From: Podospora pseudoanserina
Lineage: Eukaryota > Ascomycota > Sordariomycetes > Sordariales > Podosporaceae
Length of the DNA stretch: 64,000 nucleotides
Direction of reading: 5' to 3'
Assembly: GCF_035222485.1 (NCBI RefSeq)
Contig: NW_026946672.1
Coordinates: 992,001 to 1,056,000, forward strand
Shown here: in pieces, positions 1 through 11,856 of the stretch
Position numbering within the stretch: position 1 is the first letter of the stretch
Layout of the letters: every line of letters starts with the position of its first letter
The notes under the pieces: generated by a model
The model's input: only the letters and a program-made list of their open reading frames with translations
What the model was told of the DNA's origin: nothing
The model's database searches: none
Made by a program: the position numbers and the translations under genes

Positions 1-520
1 TATAAAACACCTCGATCGTATTTTCATGGCTACGCATTGTACACAGTTGCAACATCTCCCCCCATGCTGTTCTCCCCCGCACCCACTGACCCATAAGCTA
101 CATTTGTGCCCTTCTATTTACATCTAATACCACATGTCCCGTAACCCCAAAGCCACCCTAACTACCAACGCGAACCCAAACGTAAATATGTACCATTGAC
201 CCCCCTATACCCTTTCCCACGCCGTTCCAAATGATTGCCCCCCCAAACCTGGCTGCAAGATGAGTCATTAGATAGACGATGGCCATTATCGTTTCCTTAC
301 TCTGAATACCGCTCAGCTCCATCATCAAGCCCCCGCCACCCCAATTAAACCACCCTCTTCCCCAAACGCCGATGCAAATCGTCAATGTGGGTAAAGCAGC
401 CCAAGGGTATCATCTCGAAAAGGAAATAGAGGTTGAAGATGATGAAAAAACAAAGGCAAACCGCGAAATGTGAGGGGGAACATCGATCGACTGCTGAATT
501 TGGGGCGTAATTCGGTTAGC
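1..520. other. 3' flank of the SNF2 gene, no gene seen
   Basis: No convincing coding frame on either strand. The stretch lies downstream of the minus-strand remodeller and probably holds its 3' untranslated region and terminator. Short open frames here lack recognisable protein features. Confidence 0.5.
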
Positions 521-3500
521 TCAGTCAATTAAAAACGGCGAGGCGGCTGAATCTCCGGGTCGGACAGGCTGCTGCCGTCCTCTCGGCCCCGGTCCAATGT
601 TGGGGGTTTTAGGCCCCTTCGAATCTCGTGGCCGTTTAGGCATCGATTCTGACGCCTTCTCCTTGTCCTTCTTCACCTTGGTGACTGGACTTTCGTCCTT
701 CACCTTCGACGACGGTCGCGGCTTTTGCTGTGCTACTGTTGCTGCTTGCTGCAGTTAATGATTTGCGTGTCAGCTGATGTTGCTTGATGATCTTGAGAAG
801 AAAATGAAACTTGTTGAAATTGGGTGGTGTCGGGCCATACGTTATTGCGGACGACTTGGGAGCCCCAGACTTCGCGCTTGAAGTCGTCCTCGGCCAAGCC
901 ATTGAGCCGGGTAACCATAGTTTGCAAGTCCCGCCGCTCCCGAGTGGCCAGCTGGTCAGGTTGAATGTAGCCCGAAAGCATGGCTTCTGCAAAACGTGCA
1001 TGTAACCTGCAGCACTTTTGTAGGTATTGCCACTTGTCTCTAGCAGGGAAGGTCTTATAGCTGAACCCTTTCTCCTGCAGTGCTTGTTCAACGCCTTGCA
1101 TAACGGCATCTGGCGTAAAAACAACCTCTTTCCCTTCCTCACAAAGCGCTTGGTAGATCCGTCGTAGGTCTGGAAGGTCGGGCCTCGCTGAATCAGTGAC
1201 TGACGCCGAAGCCCCCGGGAGGGGGATGATCAACGATGGGGTGGTTGACTGAGGTTGTTGACTCCCAGAGACATGAGCATGTGACAGAGCCTTCTGAGAC
1301 ATGGGAGACGGCGCTTTATTAGGAGGCGCCAGAGCAGAAGCAGCTGGTTTTTGAGCCGGAGTAGGAGGAGTGTTACGAGGAGCTGGATGAGGAGGAGCCG
1401 GATTAGAAGCAGCTAAGGTTTCGACTGGCTGAGTGCCAAACGGACCGGCGACTAAACTCGGGTTGACCTGTGGTGTGGCTGAGGGCGTCGCATGCGACGA
1501 TAGGGCATGTTCGTCAGCTGGGTACTTGGCAAACGACCCCGATCCAAGGACAGGCTGTAGATCCGAGTTTGGAAGTGTAAAGCTGGGTGCCGGAGCTGCT
1601 CCAAGCACAGGTCTAACAGGAGCAGACCCTAGTGTGTTGGGGCGGCCGAGCTGCCGGTACTGTTGGAGATACTGTCGGGGAATTGGTATTGGCGTCGTAC
1701 TGGAAGGCACCATCTGACCAAAGTTGTCCCTCAATCGTGGCAAGACTGAGTTGTGGGCAAGATTGGCTTGAGCAGTTCTAATGCCTTTGTTGATCATCCA
1801 CATTGTGTTTGACTGGACAGCGGGCTGGGGCTGCCACCCATATCGCTCTCTGTCGAGCCGGAGTTTCTCAGCCTCATACGCCTCTGGGTCTGTGAGCCTC
1901 AGGAGGGCAAGGGCAACCTCCTTCTTCGCTTCCTCCTGGTCCTCTGGAGGAAGTTCATATGTCTCTTCCTTCTCAAATGTCTCCGTAGATGTAACCTTGC
2001 GGACTAGGGGTCCCACCTCAGCGCTGTTCAGGAGAGCGTCAAGAACGGTATCCTGGCCATAGGCATCTTGAAGGTCCTCCTGGTCCACTGTCTGCGGCAG
2101 TACAAAGTACTCCTTAAGGCGAGTAGCGTAAGGGGCCGGGTTCTTCTTATCGATGACCCGGGAGGCGAGCTGCGTCTTGAAGATGGCGCTCTTGTGGATT
2201 GTTGCCTCGAAGGTGCCTCCTATCATCAACCAATAGACATACACCGGCTTGGTCTGACCTAGTCGGTATGCCCGGCTAATAGCCTGCTGTTCATCGGTTG
2301 GCGAATACTTGAAGTCCAGGATGATCACTCTGTTGGCCCCATAAATGTTGAGCCCAACACCACCAGCTTTTGTGGAAATCAGATACACGTCGGCCGAATC
2401 GTTGCTGTTGAACTTCTTGATCGATGCTTGACGCGTATTGATTGGGGTATGGCCATCAAGGCGCTGGTATCCGATCTGCCTCCGCTTGAAGATGCTCTCA
2501 AGAAAGTCCAGCGCCGGGATACTTTGGGTGAAGATGAGTGCCTTGTCGCCCAGCTTGCGAAATTCCCCCAAGAGAAACATGAGTGCGACGATCTTGTACG
2601 AGTGAGCGTCTTTATCAATGTCTCGGCAAGTCGTCGGGGTCAAGAGTTCACTTAGGATATCCTGAGGCAAAATAAGCTCATCTTCGTCCTCGGATTTCCC
2701 GCTCTTCGCCTTTCCCTTGGCGTCCTTTTGCCTTTCGGCCACCGTCTTGAAGATCCTGGGGTGCGCCAGGACAGTACCAAGCTTGGCAACCATGCTCCAA
2801 ACCTGTGCGGATGATTTGTCGCTACCCGTAATTGTCGGATTGTTGACACGCTCGATGTAGATTTCATAGAGTGTCCTCTGGAGCGGGGTCAAGGGCAGCA
2901 TTATGATAAACTCCTTTTTCGTGGGAAGCTCGTCTCGGAGAACTTGAACATCCCTTCGATGAACCTTGGGGCTCATAGTCTCCTTCAAGATGACAAGCAG
3001 TTTCCTCGCTTGCCTCTTTGCCGAAGGGTTACTATCTGCATAAAGCCCTTCCTTGATTGGATTGCCGAACCTGGACCTGAACTCTTCAATGTCCGACAAG
3101 TAGCCCGGCGAAACCCAGTTGATCATGGCGTAATAATCCATGACGTTGTTGGTCAGTGGTGACCCCGTCATGGCGATGCGGCTCTTGGTGTGAAAGTGTG
3201 CGGCTGCTCGTGACCGCTTGGTGTTCTGATTCTTGATGAGATGGGTCTCATCCCCAACAACAATGTTGGGTTTTTCTTGCAGAAGCTTCTCCAGCTCCTC
3301 ATCCTCAACGAGGTTGCCAAAGAGACTATATCCGACGATGAGAACCCCACCGCCTGAGGCCCATTTCTTGACGACTTCTACGCGAACGTATGCCGTCAAT
3401 GATGCGTCCACTTTGTATACTGGTCCCAGTGAGCCTTCCGGTGCCCACATGTTCACCTCATCAACCCAGTTATCCACGAGCCCCGATGGACAGAGAATCA

Positions 3501-6366
3501 ATGTCCTGGATCGCCGTAGTTTCTCCGGAATCTGTTCGACAACCGCGGGGTCATCGGACGCTGCTGCTTCGGCAATGACCACTAACAAAGTGATGACCTG
3601 CATTGTTTTGCCCAGACCCATGGTATGCGCAAGGAGGCAGCCCTGGCCACTCACCACAACCTGGTTCCACATGAAGCGCACACCATCAATTTGATGGTCT
3701 TTGATCCTGCTGCCGGTGTAAGCGTTGATAAAGATCAAAGGCTCGTCGTCTTTCTTTGTTTCGTTGACGATGAGTCGGGCCATGGTACTAGGCACGATGC
3801 CATTGGTAGCAATTTCTTCGTGTAACCGGCGCCGGCGGCGGCCAAACTCTACGAGCTGCTGCTGAGTAGTGACCCGTAGATTTTTGGCCTCTTGGTTAAC
3901 TTTCTGTTTCCGTTTCCGTTTCTTCTTAGATAGCGGCACTTCTTCGTCGGATAACACTGCCTCAACTTCGTCGGCAAGGGTGAGCGTGGCGTCAGCCGGG
4001 TCTTGAGGCACCCCTCCTTCGGATGGGTCTTGGGAAACCAATTCCTCGACTGGCTTCTCAGAGGCCGCCACTTGAGAAGGTTCACTTTTGATGGGCGTTT
4101 TGACTGCCGGAGACTTTGTGGGCGTGGTGGGCGCCAAAGACCTTGTGTGGCCAAAATGTGGCTTTTCGGTCCTGAACAACACAAGCAACTTTTTCAAATG
4201 GGTGTAGAAGGTCTGAAATTTTACACCAGCGCTTTGCTCAAGCTGCCTCAGGGTAATTTTTCGAATCGTTGTCCGGGCCAGCCTCTTTGCGGAGCACTCA
4301 AGAAACGCGTCGAACAGTTGACAGAGTAGGAGTTCAGTTGTGCCAACCCTAGCAACTGTGCCATTGGTATCGATCGCTGGCTTCAAGTGCTCTTCCCAAA
4401 TCTCCTTGTGTCCGAAAGGGCCGACCACCTTAAGGAGCCTCTCCCTTTTCTGTTCAGTCCATTGACAAAGGATGGCTGCGAGAAGACGTTCGGCATCATT
4501 GGCCTTAGCCCAATAATCGGCGCCCATTTCGCCCATTTTTTCGAGGCTCAGTCGATCGGTGAATTCCGGGATCCCATCAGTAGGTGAGATCAAGGGTGAA
4601 TCCTCAATTAGGATAACCTCTCGGGACGAAGCAAGCCGACGAGGTGTTGAGGGTGCAAGGGCCAGCTTGGTCTTGATTTTTCCCGGTGAAGAATCTTGCA
4701 TATCGGTGTCGGGCTCTTGTAGAGAGTCGGATATAGGCTCAACTTCCATCAAGTCGTTTGAAATCATGACCTTGTCGTCGCTATCGTCCAAGAAGTCATC
4801 TGTCTCGGAGTCGCTGCTGGCCAGATCCTCTTCATCTTCCGCTAACTCTTGTTGTTTCTTGGGCCGAGGCATTGGCCGAGGCAAAGCGGCAGGCTTGGGT
4901 GGGCGTCTCGGGCTCTCAAGCACTCCAAGCAGCCAACACTGGTAGCATTTCTCGAAGACGCTCTGCTCCAAGTAGTCCGACGCCATCTTACGAAGCATCT
5001 CGTCAGACTTCCACTTCTCCGTCAAGATTTGCTTTCTGAACTTCGGGATGCGTTTCGCAGCCTCATCCTTGAGCTTTTTGATGGACTTGATGTAGGCTTC
5101 TCTATTTGGGTTCCGTCTTGCGCTCTCCCAAATGTTGTGCGCTCTGCGGTCCTGTTTGGGCTGTTGTTCAGCAACCCAACGCGCCTCGAGTTCCTCGATG
5201 ACATCTGCAATGACAACCTGGGCTTTATCGTTGCTCAACACTGAAGCAGCTTCTTGCTGCCGTAGAACCTTCATCCTCTCTCGCTCTTCTTCTTCTTGCT
5301 GATATTCCTCCCATTCATCGGAATCCATGCTCTCCTCATCGTCAGACTGACCAAAGACTGGCAACGGAGATTCTTCTCTTTCGTCCTGCGGAACTTCAAG
5401 GGTCCTCTGTGGCCGGACGGAGAGGTAGTGACGTTTCATGGCTCCCCAAACCTGTCTTCGACGGCCCGGGGGGTGATCGTGATAACCATGAGCAAAGTCC
5501 CCATTGTCATCCACTTCATCTGAAGGATTCAGGTTGAGTATCTCGGCCGGGGTCAAGGATCCAGGATCGAGCCAGCATGGGGAGGCTTGATACCCAAAGA
5601 TGGTTGTGAGCCTCGTGAAGGCATCTCCCTCTGTAGGAGCAAGCACAGGTCTGGCATGCATGGGCTCTGATGATATCAGTGTAGGCGCTACTCTCCTCTT
5701 TTTCCGAGGGGGTTCTTCTGGGGCGATAGGTTGCTGTTCGACTACTGCCGGGCTTCCGTTGTCCGAAACACTATCAATGTCCATGGGTTCCGACCCTGCG
5801 ATGCTGTTGTCCTCTGGGTTTTCGTTGATGTCTCCCAGACCTCCAACCCGCGGGTCCACAGCAGGTGATAGCGCTGGAGACAAAACACCACTTGGTCCTG
5901 ATGCCCCAAGTTGAAAGGCAATCGCAGCCTGCATTGCGCGATCCATATCCAGACGGGGCTTGGCATCTGGAGATCCTCTGGCTGGAGGCTCAAAGCTACT
6001 GGGCGGATGAGGCTCTCGCTTGATGTAGATACTGCCATGGTCGTCCCCGTCATCTTGCTGACGTATGTAATCGCGATACCCAGCACTTGATTCCTTTAGT
6101 TCATTGATGATATGCTGCAAGAATTGTTGATGGGGCAATATCTTGATGCCCAATTCTGCAAACATGTTGTGAATGCCGAACTCTTCAGGGTAAGTTAGGA
6201 AAGATGCGCCATCAACCCCGCCCTCTCTGAGCTTCGCTTCAAGGGCGGCAAGGTCCAGAGGCCGCTTGGGGGCCCTTGCCCTCCATTGGCGAGTCGAATG
6301 GCACAGTTCTTGTATGAGTCGCTCCTCGTCCCACAAAAAGGGATCGTGTACGTCTTCCCCTTCCAT
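521..6366 (-). CDS. SNF2-family (ATRX/ARIP4-like) chromatin remodelling ATPase
   Basis: A double-stranded-DNA translocase of the SNF2/Rad54 superfamily, expected to act in the nucleus on nucleosomes or DNA-bound proteins. Residue numbers are approximate. Motif I (HTMGLGKT) is near 917, the Walker B box reads DETH instead of the usual DEAH/DEGH near 1041, motif III (MTGSPLTNN) follows, then the second RecA lobe with DGHTP near 1304, STKAGGVGLN and an arginine finger in SRAYRLGQT near 1368. The N-terminus (residues 1-95) is a conserved-looking helical module, followed by acidic and basic linkers; the tail is Pro/Ala/Ser-rich. I start at the ATG at 6366, because the in-frame codon just upstream is GTG. 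Reading straight through ends at a TAG near 733. A phase-0 intron at 749-840 (donor GTATGG, acceptor CTGCAG) instead joins a 75-codon basic tail ending at 521, giving about 1917 aa. A weaker donor (GTTTCA at 810) is also in phase. Family is certain; the exact orthologue and the tail are inferred. Confidence 0.9.
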
Positions 6367-7832
6367 GTTCACAACTGACCTATCTGCTGCTCTATGTTAG
6401 ACTTTGCATCTGTTCATGTGGCTTAGTGGCTTGATAGCTTGGATCAGAGAGAGTATAAATGGAGGTGCCTGTCACAAACAGGCCCAACAAAAGCTCTAGA
6501 GATGATACTCAAAGACAAGGAACCAATGGAGTTTACTCACAAGCATACTATTAATGATTGCTATGAACACCGCTCATAACCAGATCAAACGCCGTAACGA
6601 TGCGAGCAAAGAAAGAGGAATCGGGGACGCTGAAATCAGAGAAAAAAGGTTCGACTTGCTTTCAAGCCACTATAATCGATGGGAGACTATGGCTCTTTGG
6701 GTGGGGGCAGGTTGGCGGTGATGCGATGATGATGGTGATAAATATGCGACTCTGTCAATCAAACGAAGGACCATGAGGTGTCGTGAGTCAAGTGATTTGT
6801 CGACTTGCTTCTCAGGTTCCTCACAACAGGATCTCAGAATCAATATCGAGATGACGATAATCGCCGATAGGCAGTCGCGTGGTGGAGGTTGGTCGACGAG
6901 TGGAACGTGAATGTAGGGTTTGTAGTGGTCGAGAAGTGGTGACGGGTGGTCACGTTGATTGAATTAACCCTGGAATATGGTGTTAGCATTCTAATTCATA
7001 ATTAGGTTCGTGATTGCCTGCTTTGTGCGATAAGGTCTGTGCTCCGGCTCTCGATAAACAATAGCAAGTATTTTTCAGGCAGGCAAATGCTCTCGAAGAG
7101 AGAGGAAATAATAATATTGTGAATATAAGTGGGTGCAAAGATCAATCACTGAAGTGAATAAATGGCTTCCAGTGTAAAGAACGACTCATGGGAGGCTTAA
7201 GATAGGTGTTAATCTAACACGCAGGGTGACTGTCTGGCAGCATGAGTCGCGAATAAGCTTCGATAAGGGTAGCATGTGAACATCAACTAACCCCGCCATG
7301 GTTGATGAGGTGATGGTGGAAGGCGAGACCCTTGGTAAGGGCAGCAGCTGGGTGTAAAAGCTCGGGCGAGGTTTTCAACTGGCAGGAGCACTCTACGGCT
7401 TCTCTTGGGTAAAGAGTTTTTGTAGTGTACATTTGCCGTGTTGAACTCCAAATGGCCGAGTTGCTCATGGGACGGCTCCGCAACCTCATGGGGACCCACA
7501 CTCTCTCTTTTCTGGGGAACGCTGTTTGAGCAACCGCCGAACTTCGGGCGGCAACTCCGTCCAGCAACGGCTTAAAACAGATACTTGGTATATGTCTGTT
7601 GGTAGATTGTGGAATACGCATGACTGTTTTCATCTCGTACTTTATCCTAGTCCAAGAACGAGTGATTTCTCCAATTTTCAGACGACCTGTCGATTGCAAT
7701 ATTTTGCTTTGTAAGCGCTTCAAAACTGCCCCTTTCTCCTGCTCACGCCGATGTTACCATCGAGCACTTCTCAGTCCGCCACTGACAAAGTTCTTGGCCA
7801 AGCTAACACCAAGCATAGAAAGGAATTCCACC
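6367..7832. promoter_or_regulatory. divergent intergenic region between the SNF2 gene and GSH2
   Basis: About 1.47 kb separates the two start codons, so it must hold both promoters and leaders. An open frame on the minus strand at 7283-7723 has no recognisable features. The frame of GSH2 exon 1 is open upstream to about 7599, but the first ATG with conserved context is at 7833. Confidence 0.6.
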
Positions 7833-9516
7833 ATGACTTCAAACGCCCCCTATCCCCCAGCTCTAGATGCAGGTCTGGAGACAGAAAGACTGTCTCAGAC
7901 TATCAAGGATTGGTCAATCGCCAATGGGCTTGCCGTCCGTCCTCCTCCTGCATTGGTAGGCCAGAATCAAGACCCTGAGGGAATTCTGGCTATCAATGCC
8001 CCTGTCACGCTTTTCCCAAGTCCATTCCCAAAAAGCTGCTTCGAGGAGGCAAAGGCAATCCAGACGAACTACAATGAGTTGTATGCTCGAATCAGTCAGG
8101 ATGAGGAGTTTTTGGGCCGTCTTGTTCAAGAGTAAGCTGCCAACACAACTGCTGAGATATCAATCTTAATACTGACCATGTTAGGGTTGCCGGTGGTGAT
8201 GATTTTATTGCCAAGCTTTGGGAGATTCATCTCAAAGTAAAAGAGGAAGGCTATGTTCAGGTAGGTCACTGTCTGGCTGGTGTAATGACCCCTGCTAAAA
8301 ACCGTGTGTTAGAACCTCTCTCTTGGTCTTTTCCGGTCAGACTACATGGTTCACCAAGACGGTGACCACCTCCAAATTAAACAGGTTGAGTTCAACACGA
8401 TAGCCTCTTCCTTTGGAGGGCTCTCTGCTCAAACCTCGCTGCTCCATCAGTACCTATCCCCTTGCCACCTCAAGCACTCACTCATATGATACTAACACCC
8501 GCTCCAGACACCTATCAAAAACAGAGTACCCCCTCCTAACCACCCCCATTCCCCCCAACACCCTCAACCTCCCCCCCAACACCTCCGCCCACTCTCTCGC
8601 CGCCGGCCTCCGCGCCGCCTACGAAGCCTACGGGCCCTCAATCCTCAACCACCCAACCTGCATCCTTTTCATCGTCCAAGACGGCGAACGCAACATCTTC
8701 GACCAACGCCACCTAGAATACTCCCTCCAACAATCCTCCATCCCCGTCTTCCGCCTCCCCTTCTCCCAACTCCTAACCCACACCACCCTCTCCCCCACCC
8801 CCCTCCGCCAACTCCTCTACCACCTCCCCCACAACCCCTCCCAAATCTTCGAAGTAGCCGTCACCTACCTCCGCGCAGGCTACGGACCAAACGACTACCC
8901 CACCCCCTCATCCTGGCTCGCCCGCCGCAGAATCGAAACCTCCAACACGATTCCCTGTCCCACAATCCTAACCCAGCTAGCCGGCATGAAAAAGGTACAA
9001 CAAGTCCTCGCCACCCCTCCCGGCCCTTCCACCCTCGCCAAATTCATCCCCGACGAAGAAAAATCTTCCGCGTTGTGGCGGACCTTCACAAACATCTACC
9101 CCCTGGACAGCTCCTCCCCCGCAGGGAGGGAAGCCCGGCGCCTGGCCACCGACCCGAAAGAGTGTCTAAAGTACGTCATGAAGCCCCAGAGGGAAGGCGG
9201 CGGAAACAACTTTTACAAGGGCGCCATCCCGGAGCAGCTGAAGAAGGTGCCCGAGGAGCACTGGAATAGTTTTATTCTGATGGAGCTCATCACGCCGCCC
9301 GCGGTGCAGAATACCATCCTGAGACAGGGGAAGCTGGAGCAGGGGGGCGTGATTTGCGAGTTGGGGGTGTACGGGACTTGTTTGTGGGATCAGAAGACCG
9401 GCCAAGTCAAACACAACGAAGAGGCGGGTTACCTACTAAGGACAAAGGGGGATCAGAGCGAGGAGGGGGGTGTGGCGGCTGGGTTTGGGTGCATGGATTC
9501 TGTTGCTTTGGTGTAG
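7833..9516 (+). CDS. GSH2: glutathione synthetase
   Basis: ATP-dependent ligase that adds glycine to gamma-glutamylcysteine, the last step of glutathione synthesis, in the cytosol. Four exons: 7833-8131, 8185-8260, 8313-8449 and 8508-9516, all with GT-AG introns of 52-58 nt and matching phases, giving 506 aa (yeast Gsh2 is 491). Family signatures include VEFNTIASSFGGLS in exon 3, EYPLL at the start of exon 4, the ATP-grasp glycine-rich loop KPQREGGGNN, and the C-terminal substrate loop EEGGVAAGFG. The start ATG follows the context TTCCACC. Exon 4 switches abruptly to C-ending codons up to about 9060, unlike exons 1-3. It is divergent from the SNF2 gene and convergent with the zinc-ribbon gene 258 bp downstream. 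Identification is firm. Confidence 0.95.
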
Positions 9517-9774
9517 ACCTTCGAGTGTGAATAGCAGCCTCCAAGGACATAAAGATGCAATATAGTTGTATTCAACGTAGAGACAGGACTAAACAATGTT
9601 CATTCCACCTACCTCCCTTCACCCATCACTGCCTGTGTACCTAATTATATTCTTATACTTCAGCTTTTCCGGACCCTTTCACCAAACTAGCACCCCAACC
9701 AAGCAATAACAATATCCCAATCTTTCAAACGCACCCCCTCCCACCCTCATATCCCAGCCCACTCCCAACCGCAC

Positions 9775-11856
9775 TCATCCCCACCGACCAACTACTCCCA
9801 ATACTCGGCCCGTTCCCTCCTGGCCCCCCTCCGTCCCAGCTCCCCCCTCCCTAGTCAAATCAGTACTAATCACCAAATCATCCTTCCCCCTCAAATGCAA
9901 CACAATCGTCAACCCTTGAATCCCAACATCATCATCCTCATCCCCCGCCACCATCACCGTCCCCGTCCCCGCAGGACCTGTTGCAGTCCCCCCAACACTA
10001 CTCCTCTCTCGCCGGCCTCCTCCACCAAGCCGGTTACTCCCATCAATCGTAGCCTCACTCGTCGCCTTTGAAGCAGCCCTAGCCCCAGCCCCAGCCCCAG
10101 CAGCCATACTCATATTCACAGAAGACGGCACCTTCCAAAACCCAGACGACTCATGAGAATGATGTTGTTGTTGACCACCAGACTGCTGCTTCTGCTGTCC
10201 AGGAGGAAAAGGATAACTCCTCAGCTGTTGTTCTTGTTGTTTCTGTCCCTCACCCCGTCTCCCAAGCCCCCCAGGCGACACCTGCGAGTTTGATCCCCGC
10301 CGTGCATCTCCATCACCACCAGGTCTCACCACAGTAACAGTAGCAGTGGAATCCGTCGTACCCCTCCCCTCCTTCTTCTTTCCCCCCAGTGACTGCTGAC
10401 CCAACTGCGGACTACTCTTCGTCTTGCTCGAATCCAACCCCACCTTTTTCAATCTCCCAGCAATACTCCCCGGTTGAGCGGCCACCGAAGCAGCAGAAGC
10501 AGCAGAAGAAGAGGAAAAGGGGCCAGTGCCCTTGAGCCAGGCAGGCGGGCTAGTCACTCTAGCACGAGGAATAGACTTGCCACTACTCTTACGACCTCCC
10601 CCAGTCTCCATCCCACTATTGTCCTGAGCAGAACCACCACTGTCCACATCGACCTGAAGAACCTGCTGCAATGCCCCGGACTTATTTGTCTGAGCAAGAA
10701 CCTTGACCCGTCTCAAAACAGGAGGCGTAGTCCTCTCCTTTTCCCGTCTCGCCTGGTGCTGCAAGACGTGAGCTCTATCATTGGACGCCAGAAATGTCGG
10801 AGAAGGCGTAGTAGGATCTGGCTCCCGCTCCGGGCGGTGAACATGAGGACCATCCTTAGCCTGCAGAGCAGCAGTCCTTTCCTCCTCCCTCTCTTCAGCG
10901 GCAGCAAGCATACGTGCACTATTGCTTGGAACTCCAGGTGAGGGGGGCGGGACAACCGACGAGCCCCTTGACGAGCTAGCATAACTGTGTGACAGTCTCT
11001 CAGGGTGGGGCTCCCTCTGGCTCTGTTGAATCCGGGGATGTTCGGCGGCGTCAGACGGAGCAACAGGTACACAATGCTTGCGGTCAACAACAGTGGTAAG
11101 ATCATACTTGGGCAGCTTCGAGACAGGAGGCATGGCAACGACAGGAATAGTTGTGCTGCTGACTTGGGGATCCGAAACCTTTCTGGCAATCTGGTCAGCA
11201 ATGACGAACGGATTCGTCTTCTGTCATTGCTGTCAGCATATCCCTAACCAAAGGCAAAGAAACAAACCTACCACGGGCCGCCTCTTCTCAACAGCAATGA
11301 TCTCCCCATTCGACTTCCTGACAACCTCCACCAGCCCCCCTCCCTCCCCATCAGGCGTCGTAGCAGCAGCAGGTGAAGGCAATCCAGTAGCAACAGCCAC
11401 ACTCACCCTTTCAACCTCATCCCCTACCCCCCCCTGTCCATGCTTCTCACCACCACCATCCCCATTCACACTTCCCATCTCCTGTTTATTCTGCGGAGAA
11501 GGTTCCTTCCTGCACCTCCCACACAAAGGATGCCCACAAGAAGGACAATACAACTGCGGCCTAACTCTGTCTCCACAAACATGACAAACCGTCACCGCCG
11601 GCTCCCTTGGTCTTCCCCTCATATCCTTTTGGTCTCCATCTCCTCCTCCTCTTCCTCCCATATTCTCCATCTCTCGATCAAGGTACAGACCGGCATCATG
11701 ACTGTCAGCCTCATCCTCAGACAACTAGCCCGACGGTCTGGAAATATTGTACTGCTCAAACAGCTCCATGGCAGCGATCCTCCGCCCGCTCTGGGATGTC
11801 CCACCGCTGACGAAGCTTGCCAGCGAAGGCTCCGAGATCTCGCGAGGGCGTGGCAT
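9775..11856 (-). CDS. zinc-ribbon protein of unknown function with an in-frame TAG
   Basis: I do not recognise a named function. Two exons: 11272-11856 and 9775-11220, with a 51-nt intron (GTAGGT...CAG). Exon 1 from the ATG at 11856 encodes 43 residues ending ISRPSG, then a TAG at 11725-11727, then the same frame continues through LSEDEADSHD and a double CxxC module (CHVCGDRVRPQLYCPSCG, then CGRC) that should bind zinc. Exon 2 is Ser/Gln/Gly-rich and ends in a hydrophobic strand-like segment (LTIVLHLRGKDDLVISTDL). The TAG would be TGG (Trp) with one base change. The final 25 codons look unnatural in frame; skipping one base in the C6 run at 9842-9847 gives a charged helix ending AEYWE and a stop at 9792. 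Possible explanations are assembly error, a decaying gene, stop readthrough, or an 87-nt in-frame intron with a poor donor (GTCAGC). The start could also lie further upstream. Confidence 0.65.

Noticed and set aside
7283-7723. 146-codon open frame on the minus strand upstream of GSH2
   Set aside because: No recognisable features, and it sits in a divergent promoter region.
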